A stretch of DNA of 63,827 bases from Pseudomonas sp. CBZ-4. GTDB lineage: Bacteria > Pseudomonadota > Gammaproteobacteria > Pseudomonadales > Pseudomonadaceae. The notes below the pieces were generated by a model. That model was not told the DNA's origin. It searched no databases and saw only the letters and a list, made by a program, of their open reading frames with translations. Positions 25,625-33,864 of this stretch are shown here, piece after piece (the stretch's first letter is position 1; every line of letters starts with the position of its first letter). The position numbers and the translations under genes were made by a program. Location of the stretch: contig NZ_ANNV01000139.1 of assembly GCF_000346755.1 (NCBI RefSeq), positions 1 to 63,827 of the forward strand. Direction: 5' to 3'.

Positions 25625-26242
25625 ATGATTTCGATCTATCAGCTCAAGCCGCGTTTTCAAAACCTGCTGCGCCCCCTCGTGCAGCGTCTCTATGACAACG
25701 GCACCACCGCCAACCAGATCACCGTGCTGGCCGGCGTGATTTCCCTGCTGGTGGGCCTGTTGATCGCCAGCTTCGCCCACCACCTGTGGCTGTTTGCGCT
25801 GATCCCGCTGTGGATGATCCTGCGCATGGCCCTCAACGCCATCGACGGCATGCTCGCCCGGGAATTCGGCCAGCAGTCGCGCCTGGGCGCCTACCTCAAT
25901 GAACTGTGCGACGTGATCGCCGACAGCGCGCTGATCCTGCCGTTTGCGCTGATCCCCGGCGTGAGCCTGGCGCCGGTGCTGCTGGTGGCGTTGCTGGCGG
26001 TGTTCAGTGAATACGCCGGCGTGCTCGGGCCGATGGTCGGCGCGTCACGCCGCTACGACGGACCGATGGGCAAGAGTGATCGCGCCTTTGTGCTCGGCGT
26101 GCTGGCTACCGGTGTGGCGCTGGGCTGGCTGGGCGCAGGCTGGGTGGATGGGGTGATGTGGCTGGTGGCCGCCCTGCTTGCCTACACGCTGGTCAACCGC
26201 GTGCGCCAAGGTCTCAAAGAACCGACTTCCCCTTCTGCATAA
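25625..26242 (+). CDS. CDP-alcohol phosphatidyltransferase (YnbA-like)
   Basis: Membrane enzyme of 205 aa that swaps CMP on a CDP-linked lipid for an alcohol. The family motif is intact: DGMLAREFGQQSRLGAYLNE followed by LCD and VIAD, giving the D-G-AR-G-D-D pattern near residues 77-99. About five or six helices. Length and neighbours match E. coli YnbA rather than PgsA or PssA. It is the first of six rightward genes with short gaps or overlaps. The acceptor alcohol is unknown. Confidence 0.88.
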   Translation: MISIYQLKPRFQNLLRPLVQRLYDNGTTANQITVLAGVISLLVGLLIASFAHHLWLFALIPLWMILRMALNAIDGMLAREFGQQSRLGAYLNELCDVIADSALILPFALIPGVSLAPVLLVALLAVFSEYAGVLGPMVGASRRYDGPMGKSDRAFVLGVLATGVALGWLGAGWVDGVMWLVAALLAYTLVNRVRQGLKEPTSPSA

Positions 26243-26252
26243 GGATTTTGCG

Positions 26253-28001
26253 ATGCGTGAACAACAAGCACACACCTTCAGTACCCACGATGGCGTCGAG
26301 CTGTTCTACCGCCACTGGCCGGCCACCGCGAACGACGGGCCGCGCAAGGCCATCGTGTTGTTCCATCGCGGCCACGAGCATTCGGGGCGGATCGCGCATC
26401 TGGTGGATGAACTGGACCTGCCGCAGTTCGACTTCTTCGCCTGGGACGCCCGCGGCCACGGCCAATCCCCCGGCGAGCGCGGCGACAGCCCCAGTTTTGC
26501 CACCAGCGCCCGCGATGTGCAGACCTTTTGCGACCACATCGGCGCCACCTACGGCATCGAAGAAGAAAACTTCGCGGTCATCGCGCAAAGCGTCGGCGCG
26601 GTGATCGCGGCCACGTGGGTGCACGACTACGCGCCGAAGATCCGCGCGCTGGTGCTCGCCTCCCCGGCGTTCAAGGTCAAGCTCTACGTGCCCTTCGCCC
26701 GCCCGGGCCTGGCACTGATGCGCAAGTTTCGCGGCAACTTTTTCGTCAACAGCTACGTCAAGGCCAAGTTCCTCAGCCATGACCCGGAACGCGTGGCCTC
26801 CTACGACAGCGACCCGCTGATCACCAAGGCGATCTCGGTGAATGTGCTGCTCGGCCTGTACGAAGCCGCCGACCGGGTTGTAGCCGATGCCCAGGCGATC
26901 CAAGTGCCGACCCAATTGCTGGTCTCCGGCTCTGACTTCGTGGTGCATCGCAAACCCCAGCAGCAATTTTTCGACCGCCTCGGCAGCCTGAAAAAAGAGC
27001 TGCATATCCTCCCCGGCTTTTTCCACGACACCCTCGGCGAACGCGACCGTGCCACAGCCGTGAGCAGCGCCAAGCGCTTTATCCTGCAAAACTTCGCCCA
27101 CCCGCTGGACCGCGCCTCGCTGCTGGACGCCGACAAGATCGGCGCCACCTGCGCCGAGTCCGAAGCCCTCGCCGCGCCGCTGCCGCGCAACTCCCTGCGC
27201 GACCTGTACTGGCGCCTGACCCGCGCCAGCATGGGCCTGGGCAAGAACCTGTCGGACGGCGTGAAGCTGGGCTTCGACACCGGCTTCGACTCCGGCAGCA
27301 CCCTGGACTACGTGTACCGCAACACCCCCACCGGCAAGGGCGGGCTGGGGCGGATGATCGACACCAACTACCTCAACTCCATCGGCTGGCGCGGCATTCG
27401 CCAGCGCAAGCTGAACGTCGAGGAACTGCTGCGCCTGGCCATGGCCAAGCTGCGTGGGGATGATCGCGAAGTGCGCATCGTCGATATCGCCGCCGGCCAC
27501 GGGCGCTACATCCTGGAAGCGTTGCAGGGCGTATCGCCACTGCCGGAATCGATCCTGCTGCGCGACTACAGCGACATCAACGTGCGCGACGGTGGTGCGC
27601 TGATCCGCGAAAAAGGCCTGGGGGATATCGCCCAATTCGTCAAAGGCGATGCATTTGACCGTGCCGACCTGGCGGCGCTGGAGCCCAAGCCGACGCTGGC
27701 CGTGGTGTCCGGGCTGTATGAGTTGTTTGCCGATAACGCCATGGTCGGCGGTTCGCTGGCCGGCCTTGCCGAAGCCGTGGAGCCCGGTGGTTACCTGGTC
27801 TACACCGGGCAGCCATGGCACCCACAGCTGGAACTGATCGCCCGCGCCCTGACCAGCCATCGCCAAGGCCAGGCCTGGGTGATGCGTCGGCGCAGCCAGG
27901 CGGAAATGGATCAACTGGTCGAGGCGGCGGGCTTTCGCAAGATCACCCAGCGTGTGGATGAGTGGGGCATCTTTACCGTGTCCCTGGCACAGAAGATCTG
28001 A
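26253..28001 (+). CDS. bifunctional alpha/beta hydrolase / class I SAM methyltransferase (YnbC-like)
   Basis: Two-domain protein of 582 aa. The N-terminal half (about 1-295) is a serine-hydrolase fold like monoacylglycerol or lysophospholipid lipases: LFHRGHEHSGR oxyanion region, nucleophile IAQSVGA (AxSxG instead of GxSxG), Asp in VSGSDF and His in GFFHDTLGE. The C-terminal half (about 400-580) has a SAM-binding motif VDIAAGHGRYI. Start ATG 26253 has AAGGA 7 bases upstream. Size and order match E. coli YnbC. It probably trims and methylates a lipid made by this operon. Confidence 0.88.
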   Translation: MREQQAHTFSTHDGVELFYRHWPATANDGPRKAIVLFHRGHEHSGRIAHLVDELDLPQFDFFAWDARGHGQSPGERGDSPSFATSARDVQTFCDHIGATYGIEEENFAVIAQSVGAVIAATWVHDYAPKIRALVLASPAFKVKLYVPFARPGLALMRKFRGNFFVNSYVKAKFLSHDPERVASYDSDPLITKAISVNVLLGLYEAADRVVADAQAIQVPTQLLVSGSDFVVHRKPQQQFFDRLGSLKKELHILPGFFHDTLGERDRATAVSSAKRFILQNFAHPLDRASLLDADKIGATCAESEALAAPLPRNSLRDLYWRLTRASMGLGKNLSDGVKLGFDTGFDSGSTLDYVYRNTPTGKGGLGRMIDTNYLNSIGWRGIRQRKLNVEELLRLAMAKLRGDDREVRIVDIAAGHGRYILEALQGVSPLPESILLRDYSDINVRDGGALIREKGLGDIAQFVKGDAFDRADLAALEPKPTLAVVSGLYELFADNAMVGGSLAGLAEAVEPGGYLVYTGQPWHPQLELIARALTSHRQGQAWVMRRRSQAEMDQLVEAAGFRKITQRVDEWGIFTVSLAQKI

Positions 28002-28003
28002 GC

Positions 28004-29302
28004 ATGCGCAAACCCGGTTTGTTGAAACCCGCCGTCCTCTGGCTGCTGCTGTTGGCGCCGCTGTTTTTCAGCACCTACGGCTTCGCCACCTGGGTCACCA
28101 GCCAGCGCAGTGACGTCGGCACGCTGGTGTTCGACTGGGAAACCCACATGCCCTTCTGGGCATGGACCATCGTGCCCTACTGGTCCATCGACTTGCTCTA
28201 CGGGTTCTCCCTGCTGCTGCCCAACACCCGGCATGAATTGAAGCAGCACGCGTTGCGGCTGCTCTCGGCGCAGCTTATTGCCGTGAGCTGCTTCCTGATC
28301 TGGCCGCTGCGCTTCACCTTCGAGCGGCCAGAGCTGGACGGCGTGTTCGGCTGGCTGTTTGCCGTGCTGGCCGGCTTCGACAAACCCTTCAACCAGGCGC
28401 CATCGCTGCATATCGCCCTGCTGGTGATCCTGTGGGTCATGTACCAGCGCCATACCCAGGGTGTGTGGCGCTGGCTGGTGCATGGCTGGTTTGCGTTGAT
28501 CGGTGTTTCGGTGCTGACCACTTATCAACATCACTTTATCGACTTACCCACAGGCGCACTCGCGGGGTGGATCTGTGTGTGGTTGTGGCCGGTGGAACAT
28601 CCCAGCCCGCTGCTGAATGCGCGGCTGACGCGGGACCGCAAACGCTGGCGGCTGGGCGTGCGTTATGGCTTGGGGGCGTTGGTCTTGGCGGTCCTGGCGT
28701 TTGTCATGGGCGGCGGCTGGCTGTGGCTGCTTTGGCCGGCGGTTGCCCTGGCCTTGATCAAGGCGAACTATTTTGTGCTGGGCGCGGCGGGTTTCCAGAA
28801 GCGCGCCGATGGCCGACTGACGCCGGCCGCGCGCTGGCTGTATGCGCCGTATCTGGCGGCGGCGTGGATCAACTCGCGCCTGTGGACACACAAACATCCA
28901 CAACCCGACCTGATTGTGGATAACGTCTGGCTCGGGCGTATTCCTACAGCGCGCGAGCAAGAGCCCTTCAAGGCCATCGTCGATCTCTGCGCCGAATTGC
29001 CGATTGATCCACAGGGCCGCGCTTATCAATGCATCCCCGTGCTGGACCTGATCGCACCGACGCCTGCGGAATGCCTGCACGCCGCACACGCCATCGAGCG
29101 CCTGCGCGCCAGCGGCCCGCTGCTGGTGTGCTGCGCGCTCGGCTATTCGCGCAGCGCCACCGCCGTGGCCGCGTGGCTGCTGCACAGCGGTCGCGCCGCG
29201 ACGGTGGAAGAGGCGCTGACTATTATTCGTACAGCGCGGGCCGATGTGGTCCTGCACCCCGCTCACCGTGAAGCTTTGGAGGGTTTGCCCCATGCCCGCT
29301 GA
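28004..29302 (+). CDS. PAP2 phosphatase fused to dual-specificity phosphatase (YnbD-like)
   Basis: Inner-membrane protein of 432 aa. The N-terminal PAP2-like part (about 1-270) has eight or so helices with PSLH and HHFIDLPTG as phosphatase motifs. The C-terminal part (about 290-432) is a cysteine phosphatase with the P-loop CALGYSRSA (CX5R). This fusion matches E. coli YnbD. A CX5R lipid phosphatase could remove phosphate from a phosphatidyl-alcohol phosphate, as PTPMT1 does. It starts 2 bases after the previous gene and overlaps the next by 11. Confidence 0.88.
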   Translation: MRKPGLLKPAVLWLLLLAPLFFSTYGFATWVTSQRSDVGTLVFDWETHMPFWAWTIVPYWSIDLLYGFSLLLPNTRHELKQHALRLLSAQLIAVSCFLIWPLRFTFERPELDGVFGWLFAVLAGFDKPFNQAPSLHIALLVILWVMYQRHTQGVWRWLVHGWFALIGVSVLTTYQHHFIDLPTGALAGWICVWLWPVEHPSPLLNARLTRDRKRWRLGVRYGLGALVLAVLAFVMGGGWLWLLWPAVALALIKANYFVLGAAGFQKRADGRLTPAARWLYAPYLAAAWINSRLWTHKHPQPDLIVDNVWLGRIPTAREQEPFKAIVDLCAELPIDPQGRAYQCIPVLDLIAPTPAECLHAAHAIERLRASGPLLVCCALGYSRSATAVAAWLLHSGRAATVEEALTIIRTARADVVLHPAHREALEGLPHAR

Positions 29303-29735
29303 TATGGAACTCCAGGTCGTCGCCAGCCTGCTGCGCCGTGGCCGTTCGCTGGATCAGTTATCCACAGGCCTGACCCTGCTCGGCGTCCTGTTCGGCCTGG
29401 CCCAACTGCTGATGGCCAGTATTACGCCGATCTGCCTGCTGCTCAGCCTGTGGATGATTATCCTCGGCCTGCTGCAAAAATACTGGGCGCTGCGTGTGGC
29501 CTTCGACGCCGACCTGTTCGCCCTGCTCGCCCGCGACACCGAACGCACCGCCGACCTCGACCAGGCCCTGCAAACCCTTGGCCTGCAGTCGCCCAAGCGC
29601 GCCGGCCGGCCGTGGACCGAGCGCCGTCGCGGCGCCCTCAAACTGCTGCGCAAACAAGCCTGGCTGCTGGGCGCGCAAGCGCTGCTGACCCTCAGCGTGA
29701 TCCTCGCCAGCCCTTGGCTGCCTTTCGCCGGATAA
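29292..29735 (+). CDS. small membrane protein of the lipid operon
   Basis: Protein of 147 aa with two N-terminal transmembrane helices (about residues 23-60) and a third near the C-terminus (about 122-143), joined by a charged segment (RDTERTADLDQAL, RPWTERRRGALK). I do not recognise a family. Its start overlaps the phosphatase gene by 11 bases, and the acyltransferase follows after 9, so it belongs to the operon. It may hold enzymes together at the membrane. Confidence 0.75.
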   Translation: MPADMELQVVASLLRRGRSLDQLSTGLTLLGVLFGLAQLLMASITPICLLLSLWMIILGLLQKYWALRVAFDADLFALLARDTERTADLDQALQTLGLQSPKRAGRPWTERRRGALKLLRKQAWLLGAQALLTLSVILASPWLPFAG

Positions 29736-29744
29736 GGAATTCCC

Positions 29745-30365
29745 ATGTTCGAACCCGTGGTCGCCACGCTGATTACCTCCATGGCCCGCACCGTCACCGG
29801 CGCCCGCAGCCTGTGGCTCGGCTGCGCGCCGGTGCCGGTGCAGCGCATCTACTTTGCCAACCACAGCAGCCACGGCGACTTCGTGTTGCTGTGGGCCTCG
29901 TTGCCGCAAAACCTGCGCAAGTTCACGCGCCCGGTGGCCGGCAGCGACTATTGGAGCAAGAGCGCCCTGCGCCGCTACATCATCAACCGCGTGTTCAATG
30001 GCGTGCTGATCGACCGCGAGCGCAAGGACCCTGTGGATAACCCCTTGCAGCCGATGCTGGCCGCGCTGGAAGGCGGCGATTCGCTGATCCTGTTTCCCGA
30101 AGGCACACGCAACCTGGAAGATGGCCTGCTGCCGTTCAAAAGCGGCCTCTACCACTTGGCAAAAAGTTACCCACAGGCCGAACTGGTGCCGGTGTGGATA
30201 GCCAACCTCAACCGGGTCATGCCCAAGGGCCGCGTGTTGCCGCTGCCGTTGTTGTGCACCACCAGCTTCGGCGCGCCGTTGCACCTGGAAGAAGGCGAAG
30301 ACAAGAGCGCCTTCCTCGCCCGTACCCGCGACGCCCTGCTTGCCCTTGCCCCGGAGCATTCCTGA
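29745..30365 (+). CDS. PlsC-type lysophospholipid acyltransferase
   Basis: Acyltransferase of 206 aa. The catalytic HX4D motif is NHSSHGDF near residues 39-46, and the glycerol-phosphate site FPEGTRN is near 120. It would acylate lysophosphatidic acid or another lysolipid to feed the CDP-lipid synthase next door. It is not the housekeeping plsC. E. coli ynbABCD lacks this gene, so it extends the pathway here. A GGAATTCCC stretch lies before the ATG. Confidence 0.88.
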   Translation: MFEPVVATLITSMARTVTGARSLWLGCAPVPVQRIYFANHSSHGDFVLLWASLPQNLRKFTRPVAGSDYWSKSALRRYIINRVFNGVLIDRERKDPVDNPLQPMLAALEGGDSLILFPEGTRNLEDGLLPFKSGLYHLAKSYPQAELVPVWIANLNRVMPKGRVLPLPLLCTTSFGAPLHLEEGEDKSAFLARTRDALLALAPEHS

Positions 30366-30366
30366 T

Positions 30367-31299
30367 ATGCACAGCCAGACCATAATGCTGTTCGGCGGCA
30401 TCGGCGCGATCCTGGTGCTCGCCTCGCTGATCGGCCTGATCCTCAAACTGCGCACCCGTGGCACGCCCAACGCGGTGATCGACAACCTCAACGCGCGCAT
30501 CAACGCCTGGTGGGTGATGGTGGTAGTGATCGGCATCGCCTTCTGGCTCGGCACGGGCGCGGTGATCCTGCTGTTCTACGCGGTGTCGTTCTACGCCCTG
30601 CGTGAATTCCTCACCCTCACCCCGACCCGCCGCAGCGACTACCCGGCGCTGGTGGCCGCGTTCTACCTGGCGCTGCCGTTGCAGTACCTGCTGATCTTCG
30701 CCGACTGGTACGGGCTGTTCTCGATCTTCATCCCGGTGTACGTATTCCTGCTGCTGCCGATCCTCGCGTCCTTGGGCGGCGACAGCACGCACTTCCTGGA
30801 ACGTGCCTCGAAAGTGCAGTGGGGCCTGATGATCGCAGTGTTCTGCGTATCCTTCGTGCCCGCCCTGCTGACCCTCGACATCCCCGGCTACGAAGGCCGC
30901 AACCTGCTGCTGATTGCCTACCTGGTGATCGTGGTGCAGCTGTCGGACGTGCTCCAGTACGTCTGTGGGAAGTTGTTCGGCAAACACAAGATCGCACCCA
31001 ACCTGTCGCCGTCCAAAACCGTGGAAGGCTTTGTCGGTGGGATCTTGCTGTCATCCCTGATCGGCGCGGCGCTGTGGTGGACCACGCCGTTCAACCCGTG
31101 GCAGTCGTTCCTGATCGCGCTGTTGATCAACCTGCTGGGGTTTGCCGGCGGCATCGTGATGTCGGCGATCAAGCGTGACCGGGGCGTAAAGGATTGGGGG
31201 CATATGATCGAAGGGCATGGCGGCATGCTGGATCGGTTGGATTCGGTGTGTTTTGCGGCGCCGATTTTCTTTCATCTGGTGCGCTTCTGGTGGACCTGA
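30367..31299 (+). CDS. phosphatidate cytidylyltransferase (CdsA family, YnbB-like)
   Basis: Integral membrane enzyme of 310 aa making CDP-diacylglycerol from CTP and phosphatidate. The C-terminal CdsA signature is visible: NLSPSKTVEGFVGG, then SAIKRDRGVKDWGHMIEGHG and MLDRLDS, with the metal-binding Asp residues. About eight helices. Start ATG is 1 base after the acyltransferase stop. Length matches E. coli YnbB (about 298). It supplies the CDP-lipid for the transferase at 25625. It is the last gene of the operon. Confidence 0.92.
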   Translation: MHSQTIMLFGGIGAILVLASLIGLILKLRTRGTPNAVIDNLNARINAWWVMVVVIGIAFWLGTGAVILLFYAVSFYALREFLTLTPTRRSDYPALVAAFYLALPLQYLLIFADWYGLFSIFIPVYVFLLLPILASLGGDSTHFLERASKVQWGLMIAVFCVSFVPALLTLDIPGYEGRNLLLIAYLVIVVQLSDVLQYVCGKLFGKHKIAPNLSPSKTVEGFVGGILLSSLIGAALWWTTPFNPWQSFLIALLINLLGFAGGIVMSAIKRDRGVKDWGHMIEGHGGMLDRLDSVCFAAPIFFHLVRFWWT

Positions 31300-31333
31300 G
31301 TCCCATTTAAAATTAACAAACTGAATAAATCCG

Positions 31334-31447
31334 AAAGCCTGTAGGCTAACAAAAAGAAGTATCTTGTTAGCCTATAGGCTTATTTTTTGAATTATTTGTA
31401 TACCTATAGGCTTATATTTATTGCAATACTGAAAGCCTATAGGCTTT
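31334..31447. promoter_or_regulatory. four phased palindromic operators
   Basis: Four copies of AGCCTATAGGCT or close variants at 31336-31347 (AGCCTGTAGGCT), 31369-31380 (exact), 31401-31412 (TACCTATAGGCT) and 31434-31445 (exact). Centres are 33, 32 and 33 bases apart, three helical turns. The region is AT-rich, unlike its surroundings, and ends 18 bases before the regulator gene, which probably binds here and controls itself. Confidence 0.75.
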
Positions 31448-31463
31448 CAAAAGGTAATTCGCC

Positions 31464-31928
31464 GTGGGCACTTCCAACCTCTATAAGCTGCGCCTCTCTC
31501 AAGTGGAACGCGCCATCGAACCTTTCAATACCGTCAAAGGCGCCTCAGTTCCGCCCGGCGGCTGGTTGCGATCGATCAGGGAGGCGCTTGGCCGCTCATT
31601 GCGTGCACAGGCCGAAATCGCCGGCGTAGCGCCGGTGACCGTGAATAAATCCGAGCGCTCCGAAGTCGAGGACCGAATTTCACTCGCGCAACTCAGAAAA
31701 CTCGCCGCAGCGCTGGACTGCGAACTCGTCTACGGTCTCGTACCCAGGAAACCCTTGCGCGAAATGATCGAAGAGCGCGCCGATCTGCTGGCAAAGAGAG
31801 AAATTCTGGGCGTGGCGCACTCCATGAGCCTTGAGGATCAACGTCCCTCGGACGCCTTCATTGAGCGCCAAATTGAAGAACGCCGCAAAGAACTGCTCGA
31901 TGGCTCATGGGCGCGCTTATGGCAGTAG
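31464..31928 (+). CDS. mobile mystery protein A (Xre-type helix-turn-helix regulator)
   Basis: Protein of 154 aa. A helix-turn-helix domain at about residues 35-95 (WLRSIREALGRSLRAQAEIA, VAPVTVNKSERSE) has the form of mobile mystery protein A, always found with partner B. The C-terminal EERADLLAKREI and IEERRKELLDG region is helical. GTAATTCGCC precedes the ATG without a strong ribosome site. It likely represses the pair by binding the four palindromes upstream and may act as antitoxin. It overlaps gene B by 10 bases. Confidence 0.85.
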   Translation: MGTSNLYKLRLSQVERAIEPFNTVKGASVPPGGWLRSIREALGRSLRAQAEIAGVAPVTVNKSERSEVEDRISLAQLRKLAAALDCELVYGLVPRKPLREMIEERADLLAKREILGVAHSMSLEDQRPSDAFIERQIEERRKELLDGSWARLWQ

Positions 31929-32506
31929 GACTGGACCTCAAGCCAGGTCAGACGCCCCTGGACCCGGACGAAATCGCCGGTCTGAAACCCAGACACATCG
32001 CGACCCAAGGCGAGTTGGACGAATGGGAAGCGCAAAACATCCTCAAGGCAACCCTGTGGATTGGCCGCCAGAAGAAACTGGATGTGCTCAATGAGCACTT
32101 CTGCCGGGAGCTGCACACGAAGATGTTCAGCGATACCTGGAAGTGGGCCGGGACTTTCCGTAAGTCCGATAAGAACATCGGCTGCGATTGGACGAAGATC
32201 GCCGTCAATTTGCGTCAGCTACTCGACAACATGACCTACTGGCTGGAACACGATGTGTTCCCGCCAGAAGAAGTCGCCGTGCGCTTTCATCACCAATTGG
32301 TGTGGTTGCACGCCTTCCCAAATGGCAATGGCCGGCACGCCCGCCTGATGACCGACTGTCTGCTAAGGCAATCTGGCCTCGTGCAGTTTTCCTGGGGACG
32401 CGCCAGCCTGGTGACGGTGAGTGAAATACGCCAGCGCTATATCCAAGCGCTCCGCGCCGCAGATGCCAATGACTACGGGCCCTTATTGGCTTTTGTGCGC
32501 AGTTGA
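31919..32506 (+). CDS. mobile mystery protein B (Fic/DOC family)
   Basis: Fic-fold protein of 195 aa. The catalytic motif is HAFPNGNGRHAR (HxFx(D/N)GNGR), which in Fic enzymes AMPylates or otherwise modifies targets. The N-terminal MAVGLDLKPGQTPLDPDE and LKPRHIATQGELDEWE segments identify mobile mystery protein B. ATGs at 31907 and 31919 are both possible; the second gives the family start. No inhibitory (S/T)xxxE(G/N) helix is obvious, so gene A may supply control. Probable toxin or modifier of a small mobile module. Confidence 0.85.
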   Translation: MAVGLDLKPGQTPLDPDEIAGLKPRHIATQGELDEWEAQNILKATLWIGRQKKLDVLNEHFCRELHTKMFSDTWKWAGTFRKSDKNIGCDWTKIAVNLRQLLDNMTYWLEHDVFPPEEVAVRFHHQLVWLHAFPNGNGRHARLMTDCLLRQSGLVQFSWGRASLVTVSEIRQRYIQALRAADANDYGPLLAFVRS

Positions 32507-32674
32507 TTTCCCCAACGCCAGCGCGCGACAACGCCTTGACGCATAAGTTCTACAGCGTCAAAAAATAATATTTGCGTATTAAATTCACATCTGTTTATTG
32601 TGGATATACACGCCGTTTACTGCATGTAGGAAGCGCAGGTTGTCGGCGCCAATTATTTTTCAAGGATGAAAACC

Positions 32675-33229
32675 ATGGACCCCTTTCTTGGCGAAATCCG
32701 CCTGTTCCCCTGGGGCTGGGCGCCTGCTGGTTGGCTGCCCTGCGAAGGCCAGGTGCTGCCCTTGAACGCCTATGTTGCGTTGGCCTCTCTGCTGGGTAAT
32801 CGCTACGGCGGCAATGGCAGTACCACCTTTGGTATACCGGACCTGCGTGGCCGCGCGGCGCTGGGTCAGAACTGGGTGCCTTCTGTCGCACCGGACCCGG
32901 TCATCGGTGTCCACGCCCTGGGTTCTGCCGGCGGTACAGAGACGGTAACGCTCGGGCTCAATGCCCTCGCCCCCCATACCCACGGTACCCACGTTTCCGC
33001 CAGCGCGGCGAACATCGCCACCCCCGCAGGCGGCATCCCGGCCGTCAGTTCGAACTCCAAGGGCGACGTGTCAAAGCCGGTTTACGTGACGGCCTCGACT
33101 ACCGCTCAGGTGACGCTGAACAGTGCGACGGTGGTGGCTACACCCGGCGCGCCGGTGGCGAATATGCAGCCCTCGATTGTCGGCTGTTTCTGCATCGCCA
33201 CGACTGGCATCTACCCGCCACGCCAGTAG
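32675..33229 (+). CDS. tail-collar domain protein 1 (MdpB/microcystin-dependent-like)
   Basis: Protein of 184 aa. A phage tail-collar domain opens MDPFLGEIRLFPWGWAPAGW, with C-E-G, a YGGNG.TTF.IPDLRGR core (residues about 45-65) and the family end GCFCIATTGIYPPR. Such proteins are often called microcystin-dependent (MdpB) or phage tail fibre protein, though no phage genes are near. The start at 32675 has AAGGA 8 bases before it. It is the first of three tandem paralogues; a Ser/Thr/Ala-rich middle replaces the fibre shaft. Confidence 0.88.
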   Translation: MDPFLGEIRLFPWGWAPAGWLPCEGQVLPLNAYVALASLLGNRYGGNGSTTFGIPDLRGRAALGQNWVPSVAPDPVIGVHALGSAGGTETVTLGLNALAPHTHGTHVSASAANIATPAGGIPAVSSNSKGDVSKPVYVTASTTAQVTLNSATVVATPGAPVANMQPSIVGCFCIATTGIYPPRQ

Positions 33230-33265
33230 CCGTCCCCCTACAGACTCGCAAGTAAGGAAACTGAC

Positions 33266-33838
33266 ATGTCTGAAGCTTACCTCGGAGAAATCCGCATGTT
33301 TGCCGGCAACTACGCGCCGGAAAACTGGGCGATTTGCGATGGCACGCTGCTGCCCGTCAATGCCTATCAGGGCTTGTATTCGATACTGGGAACCGTCTAC
33401 GGCGGCAACGGTGTGACAACCTTCGCCCTGCCGGACTACCGCGGGCGCCTGCCCATCGGCCAAGGCAACGGCCCCGGCCTGACGCCGCGGGTGCTGGCCG
33501 CGACCACGGGGGCCGAAACAGTCGCCCTGGTGGCGGCCAACACACCGGCCCACAGCCACGGTTTTGTGGTCAACAACACTCCTGCCACCTCGGCGACGCC
33601 CGTGGCCACGCCACCGGCGCCGGCCAACAGCCTGACGTTCGGCCAATTCGAGCCTGTCACCATCGTCAAGGGCCTGTACAGCGCAGGGTCCGGCTCATTC
33701 GCGGCAGTCACGTTGGATCCGGGCTTTCTCGACCCCGTGCCAGGCCCTGCCGTGGGCACCCCCCACAGCAACCTGATGGGGTCCTTGACCATCAACTACA
33801 TCATCTGCCTGACGGGTATCTACCCGATGCGGCCGTAA
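33266..33838 (+). CDS. tail-collar domain protein 2
   Basis: Second paralogue, 190 aa, beginning MSEAYLGEIRMFAGNYAPEN, with ICDGTLLPVNAYQGLYSILG, YGGNGVTTFALPDYRGR and ending NYIICLTGIYPMRP. It has no signal peptide. The start has GTAAGGAAA as ribosome site. It lies 36 bases after paralogue 1 and 26 before paralogue 3, so the three are one operon. Divergence among the three is high outside the framework residues, which suggests distinct partners rather than recent duplication. Confidence 0.88.
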   Translation: MSEAYLGEIRMFAGNYAPENWAICDGTLLPVNAYQGLYSILGTVYGGNGVTTFALPDYRGRLPIGQGNGPGLTPRVLAATTGAETVALVAANTPAHSHGFVVNNTPATSATPVATPPAPANSLTFGQFEPVTIVKGLYSAGSGSFAAVTLDPGFLDPVPGPAVGTPHSNLMGSLTINYIICLTGIYPMRP

Positions 33839-33864
33839 CCTTCTCTGCTCAGGAGCGACCGATC

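Noticed and set aside
32536..32561. Inverted repeat TTGACGC/GCGTCAA as a terminator after the Fic gene
   Set aside because: Followed by A residues on the plus strand and not by T; on the minus strand no gene would use it. Left unassigned.
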